DNA from: Silvibacterium dinghuense
GTDB taxonomy: Bacteria; Acidobacteriota; Terriglobia; Terriglobales; Acidobacteriaceae
Length of the DNA stretch: 64,000 bases
Direction: 5' to 3'
NCBI RefSeq assembly: GCF_004123295.1
Contig: NZ_SDMK01000001.1
Span: 1,984,001-2,048,000, forward strand
The notes below the pieces were generated by a model. It was not told where the DNA came from and made no database searches. It was given only the letters and a program-made list of their open reading frames with translations. Below, one piece after another: positions 43,472 to 51,458 of this stretch (positions within the stretch are counted from its first letter, which is position 1; every line of letters starts with the position of its first letter). Position numbers and translations under genes: made by a program.

Positions 43472-44104
43472 TTATTCGGACGGCGGCTGCTGTTGAGGCG
43501 CGCCGGACTGATCGCCGCCGGGAGCTGGAGGCTGCCCGTTCGGAGCCTTGCCCTGGCCGTTGGGACCACCGCGGCGCCATCCCTTGCCGTCAGGGCCGCC
43601 GGGACCACCGAAGCGACCGGGACCATCGTGCGCCACGGTCTTCAGCTTCTTCCACTGATCGGGCGTAAGCACCTGGCGGATGCTGAAGAGCATGCGGGCG
43701 CGATCCTTCTCGAGCTCGGCGCGGGCCTGGGCCACGGCGTCGATCTGGGCGAGGATCTTGCTCTCATCGGGCTGTTCGGCCTCGATAAGCGGGTGCATGA
43801 TGGCTTCCTGCTTTTCAAGCGCCGCGTTCAGATCGATGAGCTTCAGCCGATGCTGCTGGGCAATGTCATCCATCTTCTTCTTCTGGTCATCGGTCAGGCC
43901 GATGGCGGTTGCGATACGGGGGTTCGACCAGAAGTGCGGGCCGGCCTCGTGAAAGCGCTCCATGGGCGGGCCACCGGGACCGCGATCACGCCAGTCCTGG
44001 CCTCCGCGCATATCAGGGCCCTGGGCATGCAGGGCGGCGGGTGCAAAGCAGAGAGCTGCGGCGAGCGTGAGCATCGCGGTGCTCTTGAAGTTATTGCGAA
44101 ACAT
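43472..44104 (-). CDS. Periplasmic Spy/CpxP-like LTxxQ protein
   Basis: 210 aa from ATG 44104 with GGAGAACTCCC upstream. A signal peptide (FRNNFKSTAMLTLAAALCFAPAALHA) is followed by a Gly/Pro-rich stretch, then an all-helical domain with two LTxxQ-type motifs, LTDDQKKKM near residue 70 and LTPDQWKKL near 145, as in Spy, CpxP and ZraP. Those relatives act as ATP-independent periplasmic chaperones or metal-stress sensors. The C-terminal ~50 residues are Gly/Pro/Gln low complexity. It is the third gene of a sigma-factor operon and overlaps the previous gene by 14 bp, so it is probably both product and feedback element of that system. Confidence 0.82.
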   Translation of the reverse strand: MFRNNFKSTAMLTLAAALCFAPAALHAQGPDMRGGQDWRDRGPGGPPMERFHEAGPHFWSNPRIATAIGLTDDQKKKMDDIAQQHRLKLIDLNAALEKQEAIMHPLIEAEQPDESKILAQIDAVAQARAELEKDRARMLFSIRQVLTPDQWKKLKTVAHDGPGRFGGPGGPDGKGWRRGGPNGQGKAPNGQPPAPGGDQSGAPQQQPPSE

Positions 44105-44570
44105 GGGAGTTCTCCGTGCGAGCGAGCGTATTTTGTTCCTGCGATGTTGTTGAGTTCCAGCTGTCAAGTTCGGTCAATGGTGCAAGGGGAGAGGGGACTG
44201 ACTGATCGATCGCGTCGTCCACTTGTTCAAGTAAAGCGGTATCCGAAGGCTGCGTGGCGGCCGGAATCGTGGTGTGGGCCTGCATGACAGGCTGCGGCGC
44301 GGCATGGTGGCTGAGCGGCAGCATGGCGAAGCAGAGAGCACCGGCAGCGAGGCTTCCGGCCAGGCTCCAGCCGAAGGCCATGCGGCGATGCGCGGAGCGC
44401 TCGCGGCGGCGCGCCGGGGCAAGCCATTCGGGCGAGAACGGCCGGTTGGGCTGGTTCTCGGCGTAATTTGTCAGCGAGGCACGGAGCAGGCGAATGGACT
44501 CGGCCATCTCGGGCTCGATCGCGCCGATTTCCAATTCTGCGGTCTCAGGGGTGCGGCGTAGTTCGGTCAT
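44091..44570 (-). CDS. Single-pass membrane protein, putative anti-sigma factor
   Basis: 159 aa, ATG at 44570, overlapping the sigma gene by 4 bp and the Spy-like gene by 14 bp. An N-terminal cytoplasmic part of ~63 residues (ELEIGAIEPEMAESIRLLRASL, PEWLAPARRRERSAHRR) precedes one membrane helix (MAFGWSLAGSLAAGALCFAML, ~64-84) and a Pro/Thr/Ser-rich periplasmic tail. Position and topology fit an anti-sigma factor holding the ECF sigma at the membrane. No zinc-finger HxxxCxxC motif is present, so this is inferred from context alone. Confidence 0.7.
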   Translation of the reverse strand: MTELRRTPETAELEIGAIEPEMAESIRLLRASLTNYAENQPNRPFSPEWLAPARRRERSAHRRMAFGWSLAGSLAAGALCFAMLPLSHHAAPQPVMQAHTTIPAATQPSDTALLEQVDDAIDQSVPSPLAPLTELDSWNSTTSQEQNTLARTENSHVSQ

Positions 44571-45172
44571 TGCGGATTTCCTCCCATGCGTTCGCGAACG
44601 ATGCGAAGAGCGCGGTAGAGGTGGGATTTCACGGTGCTGGCGTTCATGCCGGTAGTGTCGGCAATCTCGGCCAGCTCCATCTCCTCGACAAAGCGGAGGA
44701 GAAAGACGGTTTTCTGCTGCTTCGAAAGCTGTTCGACAGCAGCCCAGAGGGTTTTCACCTGCTCCTGCTGCAGGCAGCGCGCCTCGGGGGTGGCGTTGCC
44801 GTCCGGGAGCCAGTCGCTGATATCGACCAGATCAAGAGCGGTGTCGCGGGTCTTCTGCCAGAAGCGGATGCGGCGGCTGCGCAGGTGATCGCGGACCAGG
44901 TTGAGGGCGATGCGCGTCAGCCAGGTGCTCAGGCTCGATTCGCCGCGGAACTGATGGCGTGCGTTATAGGCCTTGAGAAAGCAGTCCTGGGTGAGCGACT
45001 CGGCGGTGTCGCGGTCGCCGAGCGAAGACATGAGGAAGCGGAAGATGCGTGGCCGATAAAGCCGGACCACCTCATCAAAATCGGCGAGTTCTGACACGTA
45101 CTGCTCCTGTGACAGCCCGGCCGGCGCGACGGCGGCGAGTGGAGCAAGATCCGTGGTTGCCAAGTGTCCCAT
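44567..45172 (-). CDS. ECF-family RNA polymerase sigma factor
   Basis: 201 aa, ATG at 45172. Region 2 is seen in VRLYRPRIFRFLMSSLGDRDTAESLTQDCFLKAY (residues ~35-70; the D-x-x-D-x-TQDCF -10 recognition helix), and region 4 in LRFVEEMELAEIADTTGMNASTVKSHLYRALRIVRERM (~160-197), a typical sigma-4 helix-turn-helix. It lacks regions 1 and 3, as ECF sigmas do. It heads a tightly overlapping operon with a membrane protein and a Spy/CpxP-like chaperone, so it probably answers envelope stress or metal and directs transcription of its own operon. Confidence 0.93.
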   Translation of the reverse strand: MGHLATTDLAPLAAVAPAGLSQEQYVSELADFDEVVRLYRPRIFRFLMSSLGDRDTAESLTQDCFLKAYNARHQFRGESSLSTWLTRIALNLVRDHLRSRRIRFWQKTRDTALDLVDISDWLPDGNATPEARCLQQEQVKTLWAAVEQLSKQQKTVFLLRFVEEMELAEIADTTGMNASTVKSHLYRALRIVRERMGGNPQ

Positions 45173-45199
45173 GCACTGGAATAGACGGGATCTGTCGCC

Positions 45200-45490
45200 A
45201 CGAGTTTACATCCTGCTGCGCGCAGGGCGATCCGCTTCGCGTGGTGCTCTCCCTTTGGTCGCGATTTGGGACAGCGGTCAGGGCTCAGGGCTCAGATGAG
45301 CGCGTAAGACCTGAATCGCGACCAAAGGGAGCGGAGGCCGAAGGCGAGTCGCCGCTGCGCGAAGCAGCGGGTGCCCCACATCTCGTGTTGTTCGAGATGT
45401 GGGTTCGCAGGATGCCCGCTGCCGGAGTTCGTACCTTCCCACGTCTCAAAATCGAGACGTGGGGCACCCGGGGTTCTCTATCCCCTGTAC
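45200..45490. repeat. Intergenic block of five repeat units
   Basis: Contains a 'GCGATCCGCTTCGCG...CTCCCTTTGGTCGCGA' repeat (~45227-45270), the same family inverted (~45315-45355), a GTGCCCCACATCTCG / CGAGATGTGGG palindrome (45371-45403), and a CCCACGTCTC / GAGACGTGGG inverted repeat (45436-45470). No gene is seen. Confidence 0.75.
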
Positions 45491-45498
45491 CCGATCCC

Positions 45499-46551
45499 CT
45501 ATTCCCTCGCCGAGCGGCTGAGGCGCAGCTCGCGCGGGGAGCGCTCGGCGATGAGACCGCTGCCCAGCTCCTGCCGTTTGGCAGGCGGCTTCGCTGCGGC
45601 GGCGTTCAGCCCCGTGCTCGGCGCGCACATGGCGAGCAGCCGCTCGGTCTGCTCGTAGTTGAGGCTCACGCCAAGCTGGCGGGCAGCAGTGCGCAGAATC
45701 CGGCGGCGCAGCGCGGGCGCGGCGGGCAGGCGCTCGATTTCAATGGCCAGCGAGGCCTCGTCCGGATGCGTGGAGGCGGAGCGGCCTCCGCCGCGGACCG
45801 GTTTGCCGGGGAGCAGAAGCTGAGGCAGGATACGGGCCAGCTCGGCCTGCCAGTAAGCCTCTTCGTCGCGAGCGATGGTGGCCACGGCGGCGAGCTGGGT
45901 GTGGATCTGCGGGTTGTACGCGGCGAGCGCGGGCAGCAGCTCGTGGCGCAGGCGGTTGCGGGTGTAGACGGTGTCGGCGTTGGTCGAGTCCTCGCGCCAG
46001 GGCTGGTCGAGCGCGCGGAGCCAGGCTTCGATCTCGCTGCGGCGGACGTTGAGAAACGGGCGGAGGATCGCGCCCCGCGCCTCAGCAAGCTGGGGATGGA
46101 TGCCGGAGAGGCCTTCGGTCCATCCGCCGCGTAGCAGCTTATGCAGGACGGTCTCGGCCTGGTCGTCGAGGGTGTGGGCCGTGGCGACGGCATCGACCGT
46201 GCCAGCAGCGAGCAGCTCGCGGAAGAACCCGTAGCGGAGGTTGCGGGCGGCCTCCTCGATGGTCTCGCGATTCTCGGTTGCTGCGGTCGGCGTATCGACG
46301 TCACGGCTGTGGAGCGCAAGGCCATGCGTTGCGGCGAGCGACGCGACGAAGGCGGCGTCTGTGTCCGCTTCTTCGCCGCGAATGCCATGGTGGACGTGGA
46401 CGACGGAGAGCACCAGGCCGATCTCGGGCGCGACCAGCAGAAGTGCACGCAGCAGGGCGACGGAGTCGGCTCCTCCGGAGACGGCTACGGCGAGGCGCAG
46501 GCCAGGGCGCAGGTTGCGGCGGTCGAGGATGGGAGCGGGAACGGCGGGCAT
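45499..46551 (-). CDS. tilS: tRNA(Ile)-lysidine synthase
   Basis: 350 aa from ATG 46551, the first Met before homology; the longer frame reaches into repeat DNA. TilS modifies C34 of tRNA-Ile2 with lysine so that it reads AUA codons. The N-type ATP-pyrophosphatase PP-loop SGGADS lies at residues 25-30, HVHHGIRGEEAD near 52 and TAHTLDDQAETVL near 125 follow, and a C-terminal accessory region closes the protein. It is shorter than E. coli TilS (~430 aa), with a reduced C-terminal domain, as in several other phyla. Located next to repeat-filled gaps, not in an operon with ftsH or hpt. Confidence 0.92.
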   Translation of the reverse strand: MPAVPAPILDRRNLRPGLRLAVAVSGGADSVALLRALLLVAPEIGLVLSVVHVHHGIRGEEADTDAAFVASLAATHGLALHSRDVDTPTAATENRETIEEAARNLRYGFFRELLAAGTVDAVATAHTLDDQAETVLHKLLRGGWTEGLSGIHPQLAEARGAILRPFLNVRRSEIEAWLRALDQPWREDSTNADTVYTRNRLRHELLPALAAYNPQIHTQLAAVATIARDEEAYWQAELARILPQLLLPGKPVRGGGRSASTHPDEASLAIEIERLPAAPALRRRILRTAARQLGVSLNYEQTERLLAMCAPSTGLNAAAAKPPAKRQELGSGLIAERSPRELRLSRSARE

Positions 46552-46559
46552 CGCTTCTA

Positions 46560-46875
46560 TGTTAGCCACTGCGCGGGACGCGACCCACCTTCGGTACCTG
46601 CCGGGTGCCCCACCCATGACGGGCAGTTGGTCATGGGTGGGTCTCACTCGAACCTTAAAATAAGCCACGACCGGGAATTCCGCACCCCGCCGACATCCCG
46701 GGTTCGCGCCAAGAACGCCAAGTTCCGCAAAGCTCGCGAAGATAGTTCAGGAAAAAGCAAAGATGGGTGCCCCACATCTCGTTCGGTTCGAGATGTGGGT
46801 TCGCAGGATATGCGCTGCGCGAGGTTCGTACTTCCCACCCAAGCAGAGCTTGGGTGGGGCACCCTTTTTCGTGCC
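46560..46875. repeat. Intergenic repeat block between tilS and the GNAT gene
   Basis: Three palindromes are seen: GGTGCCCCACCCATGAC / GTCATGGGTGGG (46604-46642), GGGTGCCCCACATCTCG / CGAGATGTGGG (46765-46800) and CCCACCCAAGC / GCTTGGGTGGG then GCACCC (46831-46864). Two divergent promoters must lie here but could not be placed. Confidence 0.75.
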
Positions 46876-46897
46876 AATGCGCGTTACCCTGAGCGTG

Positions 46898-47428
46898 ATG
46901 TCACCAGCTTTCGCCATCGAGAGCATCTCCGCTCAATCCTCCTCAGACTCGATTACCGAGGCTCGGGAGATGCTGCTGGAGTACGGCCGGTTTGTGATGG
47001 CGGCGGAGGGACTTTCGGAGCACTGGTTCGCGAAGCTTGAGGGCGAAGCGCGAGGGCTGCCTGAATTCTTTGCCGGACACGGCGGAGCGATGCTGGTGGC
47101 GCGTGTGGATGGCTTGGCAGCGGGATGTGTGACGTATCGTGCGCTGCCGGATATCGCCGGAGGCTGCGAGATGAAGCGGCTGTGGGTGCGGGATGAGTTT
47201 CGCGGCCTGGGTTTGGGCGAGCGACTGGTGCAGGCTCTGATGGAAAGCGCCGCCGATGCCGGATATGAGGCAGTGTACTGCGACACCATTCCGGCTTCCA
47301 TGGGTTCGGCGTACCGGATGTATCTGCGGCTGGGTTTTGTGGCGTGCGAGCCGTACCACCCGGATTTCATGGAAGGGATGGTGTTTTTGCGGCAGGAGCT
47401 GAAGCAGGGTGCAGGGGCTGGGGTGTAG
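46898..47428 (+). CDS. GNAT-family N-acetyltransferase
   Basis: 176 aa from ATG 46898; ATG 46877 would add 7 residues, and neither has a clear ribosome-binding site. The GNAT fold is indicated by the acetyl-CoA-binding segment LWVRDEFRGLGLGERLVQALMESA near residue 97 (R-x-x-G-x-G) and the preceding strand GCVTYRAL ... GCEMKRL, then a late YRMYLRLGFVACEPY typical of motif B. Transfers an acetyl group from acetyl-CoA to an amine; the substrate is unknown. The gene is followed closely by the thioredoxin-like gene on the same strand. Confidence 0.85.
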   Translation: MSPAFAIESISAQSSSDSITEAREMLLEYGRFVMAAEGLSEHWFAKLEGEARGLPEFFAGHGGAMLVARVDGLAAGCVTYRALPDIAGGCEMKRLWVRDEFRGLGLGERLVQALMESAADAGYEAVYCDTIPASMGSAYRMYLRLGFVACEPYHPDFMEGMVFLRQELKQGAGAGV

Positions 47429-47505
47429 GGGATAGTTCACCCTCTCCCGCGCCGAAGTTCGAGGATACTATCTACACATTCCATCCTGCGTGCCTGGAGT
47501 ATGCC

Positions 47506-48120
47506 GTGTTTTCTCGAAACCTTTCGCAGTCCCTACGCATGGGTACGATCGCGGTTGCCTTGATGATGGCGGCTTCGCCACTCTCGCTCTTTGCCGCGAG
47601 TGCCGATCTCGGCTCCAACACCGGCCCATCGGCGGCAGAGATCATGAGCAAGGCCCAGAGCCAGGCCCGCGCGGAGCACAAGAACATCCTGCTCGACTTC
47701 GGCGCGTCGTGGTGCGGCAACTGCCGTCTCTATGACCGCTTTCTTGCCGACCCGCAGATGCACGCCATCCTCAGCCGGGCGTTTGTTTTTGTAACCATGG
47801 ACAGCGGCGAGCGGACGGGCGATGCGAAGCATGCCAATACGCCTGGAGCCGTGGACTTTGAGAGCTCCATTGGCGGCAAGGGCGCGGGGTTTCCGTGGCT
47901 GGTGATGCTCGATGCGGGCGGAAAGCCCATCGTGACTTCCGACCGCCCCGATCCGAAGTCGGAAGGTGGGAAAAATAACATCGGCTATCCGGTTGCGCCG
48001 GAAGAAGTCGACTGGTTTGTCGAGATGCTTCGCCGCGCGGCGCCGCAACTCAACCAGCAGGACCTGACCAGTGTCCATGCGTGGCTTACCGCGCGTGCCG
48101 CTCCCCTGCTGCGGCATTAG
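47506..48120 (+). CDS. Secreted thioredoxin-fold protein
   Basis: 204 aa from GTG 47506 with TGGAGTATGCC upstream; longer in-frame starts overlap the GNAT gene in a different reading context. A signal peptide (MGTIAVALMMAASPLSLFAAS) leads to a thioredoxin-like domain with LDFGASWCGNCRLYDR near residue 65, whose WCGNC supplies two cysteines for thiol-disulfide exchange. The segment FPWLVMLDAGGKPI near 128 carries the cis-Pro region. It is likely to act in the periplasm as a thiol oxidoreductase or thiol-reducing chaperone; no Dsb partner is adjacent. Confidence 0.85.
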   Translation: MFSRNLSQSLRMGTIAVALMMAASPLSLFAASADLGSNTGPSAAEIMSKAQSQARAEHKNILLDFGASWCGNCRLYDRFLADPQMHAILSRAFVFVTMDSGERTGDAKHANTPGAVDFESSIGGKGAGFPWLVMLDAGGKPIVTSDRPDPKSEGGKNNIGYPVAPEEVDWFVEMLRRAAPQLNQQDLTSVHAWLTARAAPLLRH

Positions 48121-48265
48121 AACTGCTTCGCGCCTCCGCTCCCGTCGATCACGAATAGAGCGTGAATGGTTCCTGCCTTCCCAATCAAGCAGAGCTTGAG
48201 TGGGGCATACGAATTCTCGCTTGTTTCGAGAACTGCAGGTCCCTCCGCTTCGGTCGGGATGACGG
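48121..48265. repeat. Dispersed repeats upstream of aspS
   Basis: A partial 'CGCCTCCGCTCC' repeat (~48127-48152), a CAAGC / GCTTG palindrome ending GGGGCAT (48174-48208) and a CTGCAGGTCCCTCCGCTTCGGTCGGGATGAC repeat (48231-48264) reach to within 25 bp of the aspS start. Confidence 0.7.
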
Positions 48266-48288
48266 CTCTTGTCTACAATAGGTGTACC

Positions 48289-50160
48289 GTGACACTCGAT
48301 TTTCTTGGCAGTCTTCAACGCACGCATACCTGTGGAGAGCTCCGCGCCTCGGACGCGGGCAAGTCCGTCGTTATTCTTGGCTGGGTGAACCGCCGCCGCG
48401 ACCATGGCAACCTGATTTTCCTCGATCTGCGCGACCGTTATGGCATTTCGCAGGTGGTGCTCGATAAGGATCTGGGCGTGGAAGCCCATGCGAAGGCCGA
48501 GCAGGCGCGCTCAGAGTACGTCATCGCCGCCGTCGGCAAGGTTCGCCTGCGCGATGCGAGCGTGATCAATCCCAAGATGGAGACCGGCGAGATCGAGATC
48601 GTCGCCGACGAGCTGCGCATTCTGAATGACGCCAAGGTGCCGCCGTTCTCGCCCGCCGAAGACGCGATCGCGAACGAGGAAGTGCGCCTCAAGTACCGCT
48701 ATCTCGACCTGCGCCGCCCGGAGATGCAGCACAACTTCCTGGTGCGCCACAAGGTCGCCCTCGCCGTGCGCCAGTATCTCTCGGGACAGGGCTTCTACGA
48801 GATCGAAACGCCGTTCATGACGCGCTCAACGCCCGAAGGCGCGCGCGATTACCTGGTGCCCAGCCGCGTGCATCCCGGCAACTTCTATGCGCTGCCGCAG
48901 TCGCCGCAGCTCTTCAAGCAGATCCTGATGGTCAGCGGCATGGACCGCTACTTCCAGATCGCGCGCTGCTTCCGCGACGAAGACCTGCGCGCCGACCGCC
49001 AGCCCGAGTTCACGCAGATCGATCTCGAGATGACCTTCCCGCAGCAGGAAACCATCTTCCGCGTGGTTGAAGGCTTCCTGTCGGAGGCGTTCAAGGCCGT
49101 CGGCATTCATCTGCCCACGCCCTTCCCACAGATCACCTACGACGAGGCGATGCGCAACTACGGCATCGACAAGCCGGACCTTCGTCTGCCCGGCCTGACC
49201 GACGTGAAGGCTGCCTTCACCGAGGAGAACCTGGCCGCGCTCCAGATCGATCCGAATCTGCCAGTCGTGGCGCTGCGCATTCCCAAGGTCGGCGAGCTCT
49301 CGCGCAAGGAGCGCGACGACAACAAGCCGCTCTTCGATTCTCGCAAGGGCGCGAAGTATATCGACGATCTCAAGCGCCTCGAAAAGGGCTTCCCCGAAGC
49401 CGCTGCGAAGGTGCGTGAACTGGCTGGCGGCGAGACGGATGACCTGCTGGTGATCGTCGCCGGAGACGCTGCGGTGCACATTCACGCTTCGGACACCAAG
49501 AGCGAAGGCCGGCTGTCGGAGCGCGAGATTGCCATCTACTCGACCGCGGGCAACTTCCGCGTGGAGCTGGCGAAGAAGTATGCCGATCGCCATGGCATCT
49601 TTGCCGTGACCGACGCGGTCGTCAACTCACCCGAGCGCGAAACAGGACTGGCGGATGGCTCGCAGGCCTTCCGGCCGATCTGGGTCACCGACTTTCCGAT
49701 GTTCGAGTTCGACGAGGAGACGAAGAAGTGGATGCCTTCGCACCACCCCTTCACCTCGCCGCACGAAGAGGACATGGACCGCCTCGTCTCCGACCCGGCT
49801 TCGGTCCGCGCCCGCTACTACGACGTGGCCATGAACGGTCTCGAGCTCGGCTCGGGCTCGATCCGTATCCATCGTCAGGACGTGCAGGCGGAGATCTTCC
49901 GCTCGATCGGCATGACGGACGAGGAAGCGAAGGCGCGCTTCGGGTTCTTCCTGGAGGCGCTGCAGTATGGCACGCCGCCGCACGGCGGCATCGCGCTGGG
50001 GCTCGACCGTATTGTGATGATCCTCGCCGGGGCTTCGAGCCTGCGCGAGGTGATCGCCTTCCCGAAGACGGCCAAGGCCATCGACCTGATGGTGGACGCA
50101 CCCACGCCGGTCAGCGAGCAGCAGCTCCGCGAGCTGCACATCCGGCCGACGAAACAGTAG
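48289..50160 (+). CDS. aspS: Aspartate--tRNA ligase
   Basis: 623 aa from GTG 48289 (TLDFLGSLQRTHTCGELR follows). The longer in-frame extension is repeat DNA, so this start is preferred. Bacterial-type AspRS: an OB-fold anticodon-binding domain (VVILGWVNRRRDHGNLIFLDLRD), then the class II core with FRDEDLRADRQPEFTQ (motif 2) and GIALGLDRIVM (motif 3), with the large GAD insertion between (~280-420). It attaches aspartate to tRNA-Asp. Whether it is discriminating or also charges tRNA-Asn cannot be told here. A TACAAT at 48274-48279 just upstream could be a -10 element giving a very short leader. Confidence 0.96.
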   Translation: MTLDFLGSLQRTHTCGELRASDAGKSVVILGWVNRRRDHGNLIFLDLRDRYGISQVVLDKDLGVEAHAKAEQARSEYVIAAVGKVRLRDASVINPKMETGEIEIVADELRILNDAKVPPFSPAEDAIANEEVRLKYRYLDLRRPEMQHNFLVRHKVALAVRQYLSGQGFYEIETPFMTRSTPEGARDYLVPSRVHPGNFYALPQSPQLFKQILMVSGMDRYFQIARCFRDEDLRADRQPEFTQIDLEMTFPQQETIFRVVEGFLSEAFKAVGIHLPTPFPQITYDEAMRNYGIDKPDLRLPGLTDVKAAFTEENLAALQIDPNLPVVALRIPKVGELSRKERDDNKPLFDSRKGAKYIDDLKRLEKGFPEAAAKVRELAGGETDDLLVIVAGDAAVHIHASDTKSEGRLSEREIAIYSTAGNFRVELAKKYADRHGIFAVTDAVVNSPERETGLADGSQAFRPIWVTDFPMFEFDEETKKWMPSHHPFTSPHEEDMDRLVSDPASVRARYYDVAMNGLELGSGSIRIHRQDVQAEIFRSIGMTDEEAKARFGFFLEALQYGTPPHGGIALGLDRIVMILAGASSLREVIAFPKTAKAIDLMVDAPTPVSEQQLRELHIRPTKQ

Positions 50161-50249
50161 GACTGGCCGTCCAGGCGTTTTGCCTTCGGCCTCCGCTCCC
50201 GTTGGTCGCGATTGAGGATCGCTGCGATGCCATCAGTCAGCCACAAGAG
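50161..50249. repeat. Dispersed repeat downstream of aspS
   Basis: GGACTGGCCGTCCAGGCG followed by the CTTCGGCCTCCGCTCCCGTTGGTCGCGA unit; the same composite is at ~31921-31973 and, inverted, at ~63279-63335. Confidence 0.75.
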
Positions 50250-50285
50250 CGGCCAGTGGGAGTTTTGCTCCTGCTGGCCGTTTTT
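50250..50285 (+). terminator. aspS terminator, GGCCAG family
   Basis: CGGCCAGTGGGAG / CTCCTGCTGGCCG (two imperfect pairs), loop TTTTG, followed by TTTTT. Confidence 0.8.
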
Positions 50286-50309
50286 GCTTTGGGCGTGCGG
50301 TTTTGAGTT

Positions 50310-50445
50310 CTTGCCTCCCGCCCAAGCGGAGCCTGGACGGGGCATCTTCCCACGTCTCAAACGCGAGACGTGGGGCACCCGGTTTCGTGTTGTGCGTTTC
50401 TCCCCCGCCCAAGCCAACTTCGGGCTTGTGTATGGGCCACCGTAG
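50310..50445. repeat. Three tandem palindromic repeats
   Basis: CCCGCCCAAGCGGAGCCTGG... (50312-50344), CCCACGTCTC / GAGACGTGGG (50347-50381) and CCAAGCC...GGCTTG (50401-50443) lie end to end between two terminators of the same hairpin family. Confidence 0.75.
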
Positions 50446-50449
50446 GCTC

Positions 50450-50496
50450 AAAAAAAACGAAACGGCCAGCAGGGACGATGCCTGCTGGCCGCTTTT
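50450..50496. terminator. Bidirectional terminator, GGCCAG family
   Basis: CGGCCAGCAGG / CCTGCTGGCCG with a 7-base loop, an A-run on the left and CTTTT on the right, between convergent aspS and the beta-barrel gene. Confidence 0.8.
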
Positions 50497-50527
50497 CTAC
50501 TGGCCGTCTTTGTGACTGACGGCTGAC

Positions 50528-51187
50528 TTACTTGCTCAGGCTGCCGAGCTTGTAGACGATGCCGACCGAACCGGCGAACTCGTTCTGCATGGTGTATCCA
50601 TACCGGGTCGGCTGCCAGTCGGCGGTGATGCGTGCGGCGAGCCTTGGCGAGAGGTTGTGATCGTACCAGGCGCCCACCGCCGAACCGAAGGCCAGCTTGT
50701 TGTTGTAGATATTCAGCGCGTTCGGCTGAATGCCCGCGGGGAAGTCGCTGTCAAAGGAGCCATAGGCGGCGCCGATGAGGACGTGCATGCCGGCGGCATA
50801 GCTGTCACGCCGAATCAGGCGGAAGGTGGGTCCGAAGAGCCACAGATACTCGGACATCTTCGCGTTCGTCGGCACACCGTAGGAGTTGCTCGGCAGGTCC
50901 ATATCGCCGTAGAGGCCACGCATATTGGCCTCGATACCCCACACTGGCCGCATCCATGCGGTCGTGCCCACATTCCAGCCCACCAGGTTATTCGCCGAGA
51001 TATTCCGCCCCGGGCTGGGGTTGAAGTGCGAATACTGGAAGCCGCCGTCGACATCCCAGCGGTTCATATACGCGGGGTTCTCACCGACCGGCGCCGTGGC
51101 CGTCACCTGCCCGCGCGCGGAAGAAGAAAAAGACACTATGGCAAGCAGCGGAAGAACGGCCAAGATCGAACGGACAACGGCTTTCAC
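50528..51187 (-). CDS. Outer-membrane beta-barrel protein
   Basis: 219 aa from GTG 51187 (TATAGGATTCGC upstream), which starts the signal peptide VKAVVRSILAVLPLLAIVSFSSSARG. The mature part shows alternating polar/hydrophobic strands rich in aromatic residues (WDVDGGFQYSHFNP, GIEANMRGLYGDMD, YTMQNEFAGSVGIVYKLG), as expected for an eight-stranded OmpA-like barrel, ending in a hydrophobic last strand. No peptidoglycan-binding C-terminal domain is present. It sits in the outer membrane; its function (porin-like or adhesion) cannot be inferred. Confidence 0.75.
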   Translation of the reverse strand: MKAVVRSILAVLPLLAIVSFSSSARGQVTATAPVGENPAYMNRWDVDGGFQYSHFNPSPGRNISANNLVGWNVGTTAWMRPVWGIEANMRGLYGDMDLPSNSYGVPTNAKMSEYLWLFGPTFRLIRRDSYAAGMHVLIGAAYGSFDSDFPAGIQPNALNIYNNKLAFGSAVGAWYDHNLSPRLAARITADWQPTRYGYTMQNEFAGSVGIVYKLGSLSK

Positions 51188-51365
51188 GCGAATCCTATAC
51201 CTCACACAATGAAGCGGTCGGCGGCAAAGAGACCACCAAAGATCAACGATACATGATTGGACGCGCCGGGGCAGCAGTGGAGAGCGCAACCCGTGCGGCT
51301 TTGCCGCGTGCGTAGGCACGGCACTGCGCGCCGATGCCAGCGGCCAGTCAAAATACGGCCAGTAG

Positions 51366-51401
51366 AAAACCGGCCAGTGGGGTTACCCACTGGCCGGTTT
51401 T
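51366..51401. terminator. Terminator downstream of the rhomboid-like gene
   Basis: A perfect 16-bp stem AAAACCGGCCAGTGGG / CCCACTGGCCGGTTTT with loop GTTA. It ends minus-strand transcription from the rhomboid-like gene and is another GGCCAG-type hairpin. Confidence 0.85.
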
Positions 51402-51458
51402 GTGACTGGCTGCTATCGGCGCAGAGCGCGGGACTGACGGCTTCTTCCCCGTTTCCGC

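Noticed and set aside
48166-48288. N-terminal extension of AspRS from the in-frame ATG at 48166
   Set aside because: The extra 41 codons are mostly dispersed repeat sequence; homology to AspRS begins at the GTG at 48289.
45200-50445. CRISPR-like arrays of palindromic repeats
   Set aside because: Units belong to different families, are irregularly spaced and variably oriented, sit one to five per gap, and have no cas genes nearby. They fit dispersed REP-type repeats.
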